Assembly (NCBI RefSeq): GCF_009604425.1
Contig: NZ_WEGI01000014.1
Location: 1 to 64,000, forward strand
Length of the DNA: 64,000 bases
Direction of reading: 5' to 3'
DNA from: Nocardia aurantia
GTDB lineage: Bacteria; Actinomycetota; Actinomycetes; Mycobacteriales; Mycobacteriaceae
Part shown: one piece after another, positions 1 through 6,621 of the stretch
Position numbering within the stretch: position 1 is the stretch's first letter
Layout of the letters: every line of letters begins with the position of its first letter
Program-made: the position numbers and the translations under genes
The notes under the pieces: generated by a model
Databases searched by the model: none
The model's input: the letters and a program-made list of their open reading frames with translations, nothing else
What the model was told of the DNA's origin: nothing

Positions 1-60
1 ATGAGCAGCCTCGACCTTGTACTCGGCCGTGTACGAACGGCGCTTACGAGACGGAGGCAT
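1..60 (-). CDS. IS3-family transposase OrfA, N-terminus only (cut by window edge)
   Basis: Reading leftwards from position 60 gives MPPSRKRRSYTAEYKVEAAH, which resembles the start of IS3-type OrfA proteins: a basic run followed by YTxEYKxEA leading into the helix-turn-helix. A GGAAGG ribosome site lies about 9 bases upstream. An ATG three codons further upstream (position 69) is also possible. OrfA would bind the element ends and be joined to OrfB by frameshifting; neither the rest of OrfA nor OrfB is in the window, so the family call rests on 20 residues. Confidence 0.7.
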   Translation of the reverse strand, partial: MPPSRKRRSYTAEYKVEAAH

Positions 61-127
61 AGCAGACATCCTTCCAGCAGGACCACGATCCTGCTAAATC
101 GGTGTCCGCTGCACAGGGTGAACCTCA
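1..127 (-). mobile_element. Terminal part of an IS3-like insertion sequence
   Basis: The element end is placed at 127, because from 128 onward the DNA is in phase with and similar to the tandem-repeat gene. Read inwards from 127 the end begins TGAGGTTCACCCTGTGCAGC, starting with the TG typical of IS3-family tips. The other end and the target duplication lie outside the window. Confidence 0.65.
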
Positions 128-886
128 GGCGGCGGAGCGACCGCCACACTCGACAGCGCGGGCCATTACCGCATGGTCGAAACCCTGTCCGGCTTCGGCC
201 AATGGACCCACATCACCGGCGCCGGTGACGGGGCCGTGCTCTTCGTCGATACGAACAACGGCGGCGGGGCGACCGCGGTGATCGACAGTGCGGGCCATTA
301 CCGGATGGTCGAAACCCTGTCCGGTTTCGGCAGATGGACACACATCGTGTCCGCCAACAAGGACGCGGTGCTCTTCGTCGATGCGAACAACGGTGGCGGG
401 GCGACCGCGGTGATCGACAGTGCGGGCCATTACCGCATGGTCGAAACCCTGTCCGGCTTCGGCCAATGGACCCACATCACGGGAGCCGCCAACGGGGCCG
501 TGCTCTTCGTCGATGCGAACAATGGCGGCGGGGCAACGGCCGTGATCGACAGTGCGGGCCATTACCGGATGGTCGAAACCCTGTCCGGTTTCGGCAGATG
601 GACACACATCGTGTCCGCCAACAGAGATGCTGTTCTCTTCGTCGATGCGAACAATGGCGGCGGGGCAACCGCCGTAATCGACGCCGCCGGTCACTACGAG
701 ATGGTCGAAACCCTCTCCGGCTTCGGCAAATGGACACACATCACCGGAACCCCCGACGGGGCCGTCCTCTTCGTCGATGTGAACAACGGCGGCGGGGCGA
801 CCGCTGTGATCGACAGCGCGGGTCACTACCGCATGGTCGAAACCCTGTCGGGCTTCGGCAAATGGACACATATCGCGGGGGTATAG
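128..886 (+). pseudogene. Tandem-repeat protein gene, 5' end removed by the IS
   Basis: The reading frame is open from 128 to the TAG at 884-886 but has no start near the IS junction; the first ATG in frame is 173 and is simply the first residue of a repeat. It encodes repeats of 44 residues with the pattern MVETLSGFG-W-THI, then AVLFVD-NNGGGATAVIDSAGHY. Five copies are full and the last stops after 17 residues. Similar W-T-H and G-A-T-A repeats occur in secreted actinobacterial proteins predicted to fold as beta-propellers, so a carbohydrate- or surface-binding module is likely; that is inference. No signal peptide or catalytic domain remains. Upstream domains were presumably separated by the insertion or lie beyond the element. 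Confidence 0.65.
173..886 (+). repeat. 132-bp direct tandem repeats, 5.4 copies
   Basis: Units start at 173, 305, 437, 569, 701 and 833, exactly 132 bases (44 codons) apart. Copies are nearly identical in DNA, and two alternating versions can be seen (FGQWTHITGA and FGRWTHIVSA), suggesting duplication of a two-unit block. A further partial unit occupies 128-172. Confidence 0.95.
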
Positions 887-999
887 CGCTTCGGGGAGTC
901 AGCAGGAATGGTGTTCCCAGCTCAGTTGCCGACCGCCGCGTTCGCGGACCGGACGACCGCACTGGCTGCACCTCCTGCGGACGTTGTGACCTCGGGTGA

Positions 1000-1755
1000 T
1001 TATCGGCTCTCCGTCGGGACAGGGATCGGCCGGGGATGTTCGCCGGCGTCGATTTGCCATGCTCCGCCGGTACGTCGCGTTGCCAGAACATGTTCCGCCG
1101 CGGCGGCGACGTGGGCTGCCGACACGATCTCGATGTCCGGTGTGGTGGCCCGGAGTGCGGGCAGCACGGTTCTGAGCATCGGGGTATCCACGCATGCCGG
1201 GCACAGGGCGTTCAGCGAGATCCGCTCGTGCCTCAGCAGCGGAGCCAGTGATCGGATCAGGCCCACCACAGCGTGTTTCGACGCACTGTAGATCTCACCG
1301 CCCGGTGTCGGGTGGACGCCCGCCATGCTGGCGGTGGCCAGGATCGCTCCGCCGCCGCCTTGGCGGCGGAACTGATCGACGGCCGCTCGCACCCCGATCA
1401 CGACACCGTCCAGATTGACCGCCATGACCCGCCGGTAGCGTTCGATGTCGACCGGCAATTCTGCGCGGCTGCGGCCGAACGCCGAGCCGGGTATGCCGGC
1501 GTTGAGGTGCGCGATGTCGAGCCGTCCGAAACTCTCGACGGCGGTCCGGACCGCGGCGACGTTGTCGGCGACGTCCGCGACATCGGTGCGGACGAATACG
1601 CCGGCCAGTTCCTCGGCCAACGCCTGTCCCGCCCGGACGTCCACGTCGGCCAGCACCACGTGGCCGCCGCCGTCGGCCACGCGCCGGCACATCGCCGCCC
1701 CGATCCCGCTGGCGGCCCCGGTGACCAGGACCGTCTTTCCGGTGAACAGACTCAT
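1000..1755 (-). CDS. Short-chain dehydrogenase/reductase
   Basis: This is a 251-residue classical SDR that would use NAD(P)H to oxidise or reduce a carbonyl or alcohol. The cofactor motif TGAASGIG is at residues 12-19, NAG at 85-87, the catalytic Ser at about 143 and YSASK at 156-160, so all active-site residues are present. The ATG overlaps the stop of the upstream GNAT gene by four bases (ATGA), placing it in the same transcript as the GNAT and M29-like genes. In that setting it may tailor a small molecule or peptide product, but the substrate cannot be read from the sequence. The last 15 or so residues are a Pro-rich tail. Confidence 0.9.
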   Translation of the reverse strand: MSLFTGKTVLVTGAASGIGAAMCRRVADGGGHVVLADVDVRAGQALAEELAGVFVRTDVADVADNVAAVRTAVESFGRLDIAHLNAGIPGSAFGRSRAELPVDIERYRRVMAVNLDGVVIGVRAAVDQFRRQGGGGAILATASMAGVHPTPGGEIYSASKHAVVGLIRSLAPLLRHERISLNALCPACVDTPMLRTVLPALRATTPDIEIVSAAHVAAAAEHVLATRRTGGAWQIDAGEHPRPIPVPTESR

Positions 1756-2303
1756 CCCGCCCTCTCGATCGCGGGCGGGGTTGGTGCGCGTGCCATGAGC
1801 ACGTCGTCCACATAGCGTCCGTCCAGCAGGAATTCCGCCCGGAGAACGCCTTCGACAACGAATCCGGTAGCGCGATACAAGATCTGCGCGGCAGTGTTCG
1901 AGGCGAGCACGCGCAGGGTGACCTTGCGCGCCCCGGCCAGGCCGGCGTCGCGGACGGCGCCGTGCACCAACTGCCGGCCGATCCCGGACCGCTGATAGGC
2001 AGGGCTCACCGCGAGTCCCGTCAATTGCAGGACGTGGTGATGGGATGGCACCGAAAACTCTTGTTGCAGTATCGAATAGCCGACTACCCGGTGGTCCGTC
2101 TCCGCCACGAGGACATCGTCGGGATGTCTCCGGCCGTCGAAGAACCCATCGTCCGGGCCCGGCCGCGGGGCCGGCGACACCGTCGTCGACCAGGTGGCGA
2201 ACTCGATGCGCCCGAGTTCGCCACCGTCGTCGTACCGGGCCCGGCGTAGCCGGATGCCGTCAACTCGCGGGCAGGGCACCACAACAATCCCCGTCCAGAT
2301 CAT
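1752..2303 (-). CDS. GNAT-family N-acetyltransferase
   Basis: This 183-residue protein has a GNAT fold. Residues 95-120 contain the LTGLAVSPAYQRSGIGRQLV segment, with the acetyl-CoA pyrophosphate-binding Q/R-x-x-G-x-G/A loop (QRSGIG), and the C-terminal part has the usual N-x-x-A-x-x-x-Y-x-x-x-G-F strand. It would acetylate an amine. The annotated ATG overlaps the M29-like gene by 44 bases; a GTG at 2282 behind GGACGGGGA is an alternative start. Its stop overlaps the SDR start, so it is translationally coupled. The substrate is unknown; modification or self-resistance for the neighbouring peptide system is possible. Confidence 0.85.
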   Translation of the reverse strand: MIWTGIVVVPCPRVDGIRLRRARYDDGGELGRIEFATWSTTVSPAPRPGPDDGFFDGRRHPDDVLVAETDHRVVGYSILQQEFSVPSHHHVLQLTGLAVSPAYQRSGIGRQLVHGAVRDAGLAGARKVTLRVLASNTAAQILYRATGFVVEGVLRAEFLLDGRYVDDVLMARAPTPPAIERAG

Positions 2304-3399
2304 CGTCCGGAGAGGTCAAGTCCTCGTCCCGATGCACGGTCGGATGCGGTGCGGCCGAGGGAATCAGCTCTGCCAGCTCGAGCGGCCTGCCGTCATCGTC
2401 CGCCCACACCGTCCCGCCGCGCGCGATCAGATCGACATGGATATCACACCCGTACCCGGTGAGCGCATCGGTCTGGTTGTGCTGGCCGAAGCCGATGTGC
2501 ACGCCGGGCGTTCGCTCGTTGAGATGTGAGTTGAGCGGAATGGGCGACAGGATGCCGTGATTGGTGCCGAAACCGAGTTCTCCGACGCGACAGGCGTTTT
2601 CGCGACCGAAGCACATCGTCAGGAATTCGGTGATCTCCGGGTTCGAACAGTCGAAGCGGACCAGCCGCCCCTGCTCGATCTCGGCTTCGACCGGGCAGCG
2701 CGACAACCGGGCGTCGCCGCGCATGATCGTGTTGACGTTGATCGCGAAGTCGGCCACCAGTGTGCCGGAGACCGATGCGGGGAACGTCGCGACTTCGCCC
2801 GCCGGGAGCACGACGAACCTCCCGGGCCGCCACACTCCCCGGTTGCTGATCCAGCGGTATCTCGCGTTGTCGAGCTCGACGCGCAGGTTCGTCCCGCCCG
2901 GGCAGACGATACGTAATCGCTTGGCGGACATGGTCTTTTCGAGTACCGACGTATTCCTCGCGGACAACTCCGCCGGCGCGACCAGAAAGCCGGACCGGAA
3001 CAGTTCCGGGCCCGCATTGACCATCCGGACGACGCGGCACCGATCCGGATCGAGCCGCGAGAGCACCTCGCGAATCACGTCGCTGTGCGACATGGTGTCT
3101 CGCTCCAGGGTCAGTACCACGAGCCGGGCGAACGAGTGCTGCTCGTCCGGTAACGCCGCCCGGAGCCGCTCGGCGAATCCGCAGTCGCGCAGCGGTCGCA
3201 TACCGACCAGCCGGGCCGCGGTCCCGCGGTAGCCGAGTGCCGTGGCAACCCATGCCGCGGGCACTCGGCTGTCCTCGGTATAGGCAATGACGACGATATC
3301 GTCGGGACCGACGTCGGCGTAGGTGTCGAGATATGTGTTGATTCCCCGCCAGGCCGTTTCGTCCGGCATCGTGTCCATGACGGCCGTGTTCGACTGCAT
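2260..3399 (-). CDS. M29-like (aminopeptidase-T-type) metallopeptidase homologue
   Basis: The 379-residue protein resembles the thermophilic aminopeptidase M29 group in its C-terminal half, with the segments NVNTIMRGD, GELGFGTNHGI and HIGFGQHNQT followed by CDIHVDLIARGGTVW. These correspond to regions that carry metal ligands in M29 enzymes, although I cannot align each ligand. The N-terminal 150 residues form the variable alpha/beta domain. It lies directly downstream of the 62-residue peptide gene and the HExxH gene on the same strand, with a gap of about 22 bases to the peptide stop. The context suggests leader removal or trimming of a modified peptide, though a catalytically altered role is equally possible. 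Confidence 0.65.
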   Translation of the reverse strand: MQSNTAVMDTMPDETAWRGINTYLDTYADVGPDDIVVIAYTEDSRVPAAWVATALGYRGTAARLVGMRPLRDCGFAERLRAALPDEQHSFARLVVLTLERDTMSHSDVIREVLSRLDPDRCRVVRMVNAGPELFRSGFLVAPAELSARNTSVLEKTMSAKRLRIVCPGGTNLRVELDNARYRWISNRGVWRPGRFVVLPAGEVATFPASVSGTLVADFAINVNTIMRGDARLSRCPVEAEIEQGRLVRFDCSNPEITEFLTMCFGRENACRVGELGFGTNHGILSPIPLNSHLNERTPGVHIGFGQHNQTDALTGYGCDIHVDLIARGGTVWADDDGRPLELAELIPSAAPHPTVHRDEDLTSPDDDLDGDCCGALPAS

Positions 3400-3421
3400 A
3401 TGCGTAGTCCGTAATCGTGAG

Positions 3422-3610
3422 TTATTCGACCGGTTCGATCAGTTCGGGCTCGGTCACGTCGGTCCGGTACACGACGTACCAGAGGGCGTCACCCGACTCC
3501 AGCGCGACGGAGCCGATTCCGGCGAGCGTATCCTTCTCCTGAGTTTCCATCTCACGAAGGGTATTCGTGATCTTTTCGGTGAATTCACTGGGAAGTCCGG
3601 GCTTGGTCAT
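3422..3610 (-). CDS. 62-residue peptide, candidate RiPP precursor
   Basis: The ATG at 3610 sits behind a strong AAGGAG ribosome site with 7-base spacing, much better than those of its neighbours, so I chose it over an upstream in-frame ATG at 3763 that would overlap the HExxH gene. The product begins MTKPGLPSEFTEKITNTLRE, is helix-prone and charged in its first half, then has a Gly/Ser/Ala segment, the aromatic core WYVVYRTD and an acidic end ELIEPVE. There is no signal peptide and no cysteine. It sits 11 bases after the HExxH gene. Short length, strong translation signal and position between modifying-enzyme genes suit a ribosomal peptide precursor, with TEP, Asp or Tyr residues of the tail as possible modification sites. 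It has no recognised family. Confidence 0.6.
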   Translation of the reverse strand: MTKPGLPSEFTEKITNTLREMETQEKDTLAGIGSVALESGDALWYVVYRTDVTEPELIEPVE

Positions 3611-3621
3611 TGTCTTTCTCC

Positions 3622-4512
3622 TTATCTGTGCACCATCGCGGTGTCCGCGACGGGAGTTTGCCGGCCGAGCAATTGTTCGGCCCAGGTCAGGTAGGCGTCG
3701 TCGACAGCCTGTTTCTCGGCGTCGACGCGCGCGGTGAAATATGGAATGCGCAGGCGCGCACAACTGTCTCGCGTCGTGTTCCAGGCGGTGTCACAGCGTC
3801 GCAATTCGGCATCCGTGACCACCTCGAATCGGTGTAGTGAGTCGAGGCAGCGGTCGATCCGCGCGGCCATCGCGGCCATGCAACTCGGTAGGTCGCGATC
3901 CTCGTCGGCGAGGCGCGGCGCCGCGCGGACGGCGTCGGTGAGTACCGACAACTGGCAGGTGAATGTCCAGAAAGCGTGCCATACCGATCGGCCCGGCCTG
4001 GTGGTGCGGCGCCACGGCGAGTACCCGAGCGACCCGGGCCGGACCGGATTGTCGACCGATTCGCGGCCGAAGAGAGCATGGTGAACCGTTTCGTGAGCGA
4101 TGACCGATGCCAGCCAATAGGGATTTTCGAGCGGCCACCCGGCGGCGAGGACGACCTCGCCCGGAAAATGGGCGGACGAGGAGCCCACATATTCGCCCTC
4201 CCGCGCCCGGCGTAGGTACGCGTACCGGATCGCGGGAGACGGCGTGGCCGCCTCGGAAAATTGTTCCGCCAACGGGAATCGCGCACCGCACCATTCGAAA
4301 GCTTCGTTCAGCATTTCTCGCGCATGCGTCCGCAGAGCCGGGTCCACTGCGGGGTAGGCAGGACTCAGCGCCGGGGGCGGGGTCCGGAAACTGACGGCCG
4401 GCGACAGGACCGGCTCCGTACGCGGGTTCTTCGAAAGCGCGAGGGACATAGTGGACAAAGCGGTGCCGGCATCGTCCGGCATTTCGGAGCATGCAAAAGC
4501 TTCACAAGTCAT
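3622..4512 (-). CDS. HExxH-motif protein, possible 2-oxoglutarate peptide beta-hydroxylase
   Basis: The 296-residue protein has HETVH at residues 140-144 inside the segment YWLASVIAHETVHHALFGRES. It lacks a signal peptide and secreted-protease features. Cytoplasmic HExxH proteins of about this size next to short peptide genes belong to a group now described as aKG-HExxH peptide beta-hydroxylases in RiPP clusters. I therefore favour hydroxylation of the neighbouring 62-residue peptide, with a zinc peptidase as the alternative. The start is uncertain: ATG codons at 4482 and 4452 are also in frame and none has a clear ribosome site. It is the first gene of a leftward operon running to 1000. Confidence 0.6.
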   Translation of the reverse strand: MTCEAFACSEMPDDAGTALSTMSLALSKNPRTEPVLSPAVSFRTPPPALSPAYPAVDPALRTHAREMLNEAFEWCGARFPLAEQFSEAATPSPAIRYAYLRRAREGEYVGSSSAHFPGEVVLAAGWPLENPYWLASVIAHETVHHALFGRESVDNPVRPGSLGYSPWRRTTRPGRSVWHAFWTFTCQLSVLTDAVRAAPRLADEDRDLPSCMAAMAARIDRCLDSLHRFEVVTDAELRRCDTAWNTTRDSCARLRIPYFTARVDAEKQAVDDAYLTWAEQLLGRQTPVADTAMVHR

Positions 4513-4518
4513 CTTGTG
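4503..4518 (-). promoter_or_regulatory. Inverted repeat around the HExxH start codon
   Basis: CACAAG at 4503-4508 and CTTGTG at 4513-4518 are exact complements separated by TCAT. On the leftward mRNA the start codon at 4512 lies in the four-base loop AUGA of a 6-bp hairpin. It may be an RNA element controlling initiation or a DNA operator. Confidence 0.4.
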
Positions 4519-4536
4519 CCAACCGAGATCAACGTT

Positions 4537-4542
4537 ATTATG
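4537..4542 (-). promoter_or_regulatory. Possible -10 element for the leftward peptide operon
   Basis: CATAAT on the minus strand lies about 25 bases upstream of the ATG at 4512, in the only AT-rich patch of the divergent intergenic region 4513-4762. No good -35 lies at 16-18 bp, so the call is weak. Confidence 0.35.
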
Positions 4543-4762
4543 AGTCCCCGACGTCGAAGATTACTTCAACGGATTTGCGACAAGAGTACCCCGCCTCACG
4601 AGGCAGCGGAAGGGGCGCACGACATCGTGTCCGCTATTCGCCGTCACCCGCGTGAACGTTCGGACGACGCCCCACATCGGGTAGCCGACTACGCGTGTCC
4701 CGGCGCGCGCCCGCTCCTACCATCGGCACGGGTGCTCGATCCGGTCCAACCGAGGAATTGTT

Positions 4763-5173
4763 ATGACCGAACAAGCCACGTACACACTCTCGGCCACCAG
4801 TGTCACGCTCACCTACGCGACCGAAACCGGCGAGTTGCGACTCGAACTCGGGGATGCCTACAGTCCGTTCGACGGAACGCACGAGCTGCTCAGCGCGCCG
4901 GAGGACCTGCCGCCCGGTGCCGGTATCCGGCTCACCGGCACCGTTCGGCACGAATCGGTCGGCCGCGGAGGCCCGCTCGTGCGGACCGCGCGGGTGACCG
5001 TTTTCCTGCCGGATGCTCCCGCGCCGGGTGCCGAGGTCGCCGAACCGGCCGCCACCGGCGCCCTGGTGTTCGCCGACCCGGGCGCCCGCGGCGAAACCGC
5101 ACCCAGCTTCGGCGCGGTGACCCTGACCGGGCGGATCACCGTCCCCGCGGCGATCGCCGGCGGTCGTTTCTGA
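4763..5173 (+). CDS. Hypothetical protein, beta-rich, 136 aa
   Basis: I do not recognise this protein. The ATG at 4763 follows GAGGA with a 7-base spacer. The product is rich in Thr, Val, Gly and Pro, with alternating hydrophobic residues (TYTLSATSVTLTYA, GIRLTGTVRH, FGAVTLTGRITV) suggesting a small beta-sandwich. There are no cysteines, no signal peptide and no membrane segment. It is divergent from the HExxH gene across 250 bases and is followed after 12 bases by the YqcI/YcgG gene, with which it probably forms an operon. Confidence 0.7.
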   Translation: MTEQATYTLSATSVTLTYATETGELRLELGDAYSPFDGTHELLSAPEDLPPGAGIRLTGTVRHESVGRGGPLVRTARVTVFLPDAPAPGAEVAEPAATGALVFADPGARGETAPSFGAVTLTGRITVPAAIAGGRF

Positions 5174-5185
5174 GCCGGGTCCGTC

Positions 5186-5878
5186 GTGGCGACCGAGCCG
5201 ATGCCGGCCCTGTTTCGAGATACCGTGCTGCGCAGAGGTTTTCCCTGCCTGGGCGCACGGTCGTCGGTGCGCCGCGGGCAATGCCGGGTCCGGGTCTATC
5301 CCGAACTCGGCACCGTGCGCGACGCGACGTCGGTCTGCGCCGATCTCTACGAATTCGCCCGGGACACAACATATCCCGGCAACTTCGCCTCCTTCACGGC
5401 GATGTTCACCGGTCCGCCGATCGGTTCGGAATCGGAGTTCGAACGACTGCTGTGGGCCCACCTGCAGCTGATGCACGATATCGACGCCCCGCGGTACGGC
5501 TGGGATCCCGACACCGCCGGCGACCCGCGAGATCCCCGATTCTCCTTCAGCATCGGCGGCCACGCCTACTACATCGTCGGCATGCACGGCGCGGCATCCC
5601 GATTCGCGCGCCGATTCCCCTACCCGACAATAGTTTTCAACCCACATGCGCAATTCGTGTGGCTACGCGAACAAGGTCTGCTCGACACGTTCAAGCGACT
5701 GATCCGCACCCGCGACATCAGACTGCAGGGCTCGGTGAACCCGGCCCTGCTCAACCCCGCGTCCGGCTCACAGGCATGCCAATACTCCGGCCGCCCCGTG
5801 GAACCCCACTGGCACTGCCCATTCCAGCCGCATCCGGACCGTCCCCCGGCACCGGCCGTGCGGACATCCCGAGCGTGA
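5186..5878 (+). CDS. YqcI/YcgG family heme-oxygenase-like protein
   Basis: This 230-residue protein matches the YqcI/YcgG family along its length: FPCLGARS near residue 20, FASFTAMF, EFERLLWAHLQLMHDID, DPRDPRFSFSIGGHAYYIVGMH, RRFPYPTIVFNPHAQF, then RDIRLQGSVNPAL and a final QYSGRP...W-CPF. The best-studied relative is GntA, a heme-dependent enzyme that N-hydroxylates a guanidine group in guanitoxin synthesis. A heme-dependent N-oxygenase activity here is inferred from the family. The start is the GTG at 5186; ATG 5201 is an alternative. Residues after CPF (about 205-230) form a Pro/Ala-rich tail. Neighbouring a peptide-modification operon, it may act on an Arg or other guanidino or amino group. 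Confidence 0.85.
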   Translation: MATEPMPALFRDTVLRRGFPCLGARSSVRRGQCRVRVYPELGTVRDATSVCADLYEFARDTTYPGNFASFTAMFTGPPIGSESEFERLLWAHLQLMHDIDAPRYGWDPDTAGDPRDPRFSFSIGGHAYYIVGMHGAASRFARRFPYPTIVFNPHAQFVWLREQGLLDTFKRLIRTRDIRLQGSVNPALLNPASGSQACQYSGRPVEPHWHCPFQPHPDRPPAPAVRTSRA

Positions 5879-5958
5879 ACCGTCGCCGGCTCGATATCGG
5901 AGCGCACTGCCTCACCCGTCGGAATCATCGAGGTGTGGACGCAGGTCGTCTCACGATG

Positions 5959-6513
5959 TCATGGTGATGGATTCGTGAGGATTGCGCTCGCGATGACTTC
6001 GAAGAGGTGGTCGGTGCGGGAGGCGAACTTGGGGTGTTCGCCGAGCCATGCGAGCGAGCCGCCCAGGGCGAACAGGTCGGTGCCGTCGATGTCGTTGCGC
6101 GCCAGGCCTTGGGCCTGTGCCTGGGTGAGTAGTCGAGCGCCGGACGCGCGCATCGTGACGCACGAGGCATGCAGTGCGGACTGCGGGTCGTTGATGGCGG
6201 CCATCATGGCGGTCGCGACGCCGCGGTAGTTGTGTGCGTAGGCGATGAAGTCGCGCAGCCACAGCAGCAGCGCCTCGTCGGGGGAGCTCGATTGCTCGAG
6301 TTCGTCCGCCCGGGCGGTCAACTCGTCGAAGTTCACCCGGAGCAGGGCCTCGAGCAGCGCTTCGCGGGTCGGGAAGTGGCGGAACAGCGTCGCGAGCCCC
6401 ACATCGGCCTGGCGTGCGATGTCGCGCAGGGACGCCTCGGCGCCCTGCTCGGCGATGACGGTGCCCGCCACGGCGAGTAGGTGGTCGCGATTCTTTCTGG
6501 CGTCGGCCCGCAT
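5959..6513 (-). CDS. TetR-family transcriptional repressor
   Basis: This 184-residue protein has the N-terminal helix-turn-helix ASLRDIARQADVGLATLFRH followed by FPTREALLEALL at residues 28-60, and an all-helical ligand domain with the SBP-type end. It is transcribed divergently from the quinone oxidoreductase gene at 6622. The 108-base gap carries three copies of a palindrome (6532-6586), which is the obvious operator. It most likely represses itself and the oxidoreductase until a small ligand, perhaps an electrophile, binds. Confidence 0.93.
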   Translation of the reverse strand: MRADARKNRDHLLAVAGTVIAEQGAEASLRDIARQADVGLATLFRHFPTREALLEALLRVNFDELTARADELEQSSSPDEALLLWLRDFIAYAHNYRGVATAMMAAINDPQSALHASCVTMRASGARLLTQAQAQGLARNDIDGTDLFALGGSLAWLGEHPKFASRTDHLFEVIASAILTNPSP

Positions 6514-6531
6514 CGGTCCCCTTGCCTATGT

Positions 6532-6586
6532 GGATCAGCGATCCGTATTATCGGATCAGTGATCCATATATTTGGATCAGTGATCC
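6532..6586. promoter_or_regulatory. Triple operator: three GGATC-N3-GATCC sites at 21-bp intervals
   Basis: GGATCAGCGATCC at 6532-6544, GGATCAGTGATCC at 6553-6565 and GGATCAGTGATCC at 6574-6586. Each is an inverted repeat and the start-to-start distance is exactly 21 bp, two helical turns, so dimers would line up on one face. They lie between the divergent TetR (start 6513) and oxidoreductase (start 6622) genes. Confidence 0.85.
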
Positions 6587-6621
6587 GATCAGGATATCCC
6601 CTGGCAGGGTGAGGAGAAACG

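Noticed and set aside
125..871. 248-residue minus-strand repeat frame opposite the propeller repeats
   Set aside because: A 132-bp repeat is open on both strands because its period is a multiple of three. The plus frame has the W-T-H and G-A-T-A pattern of a known repeat style and ends in a natural stop.
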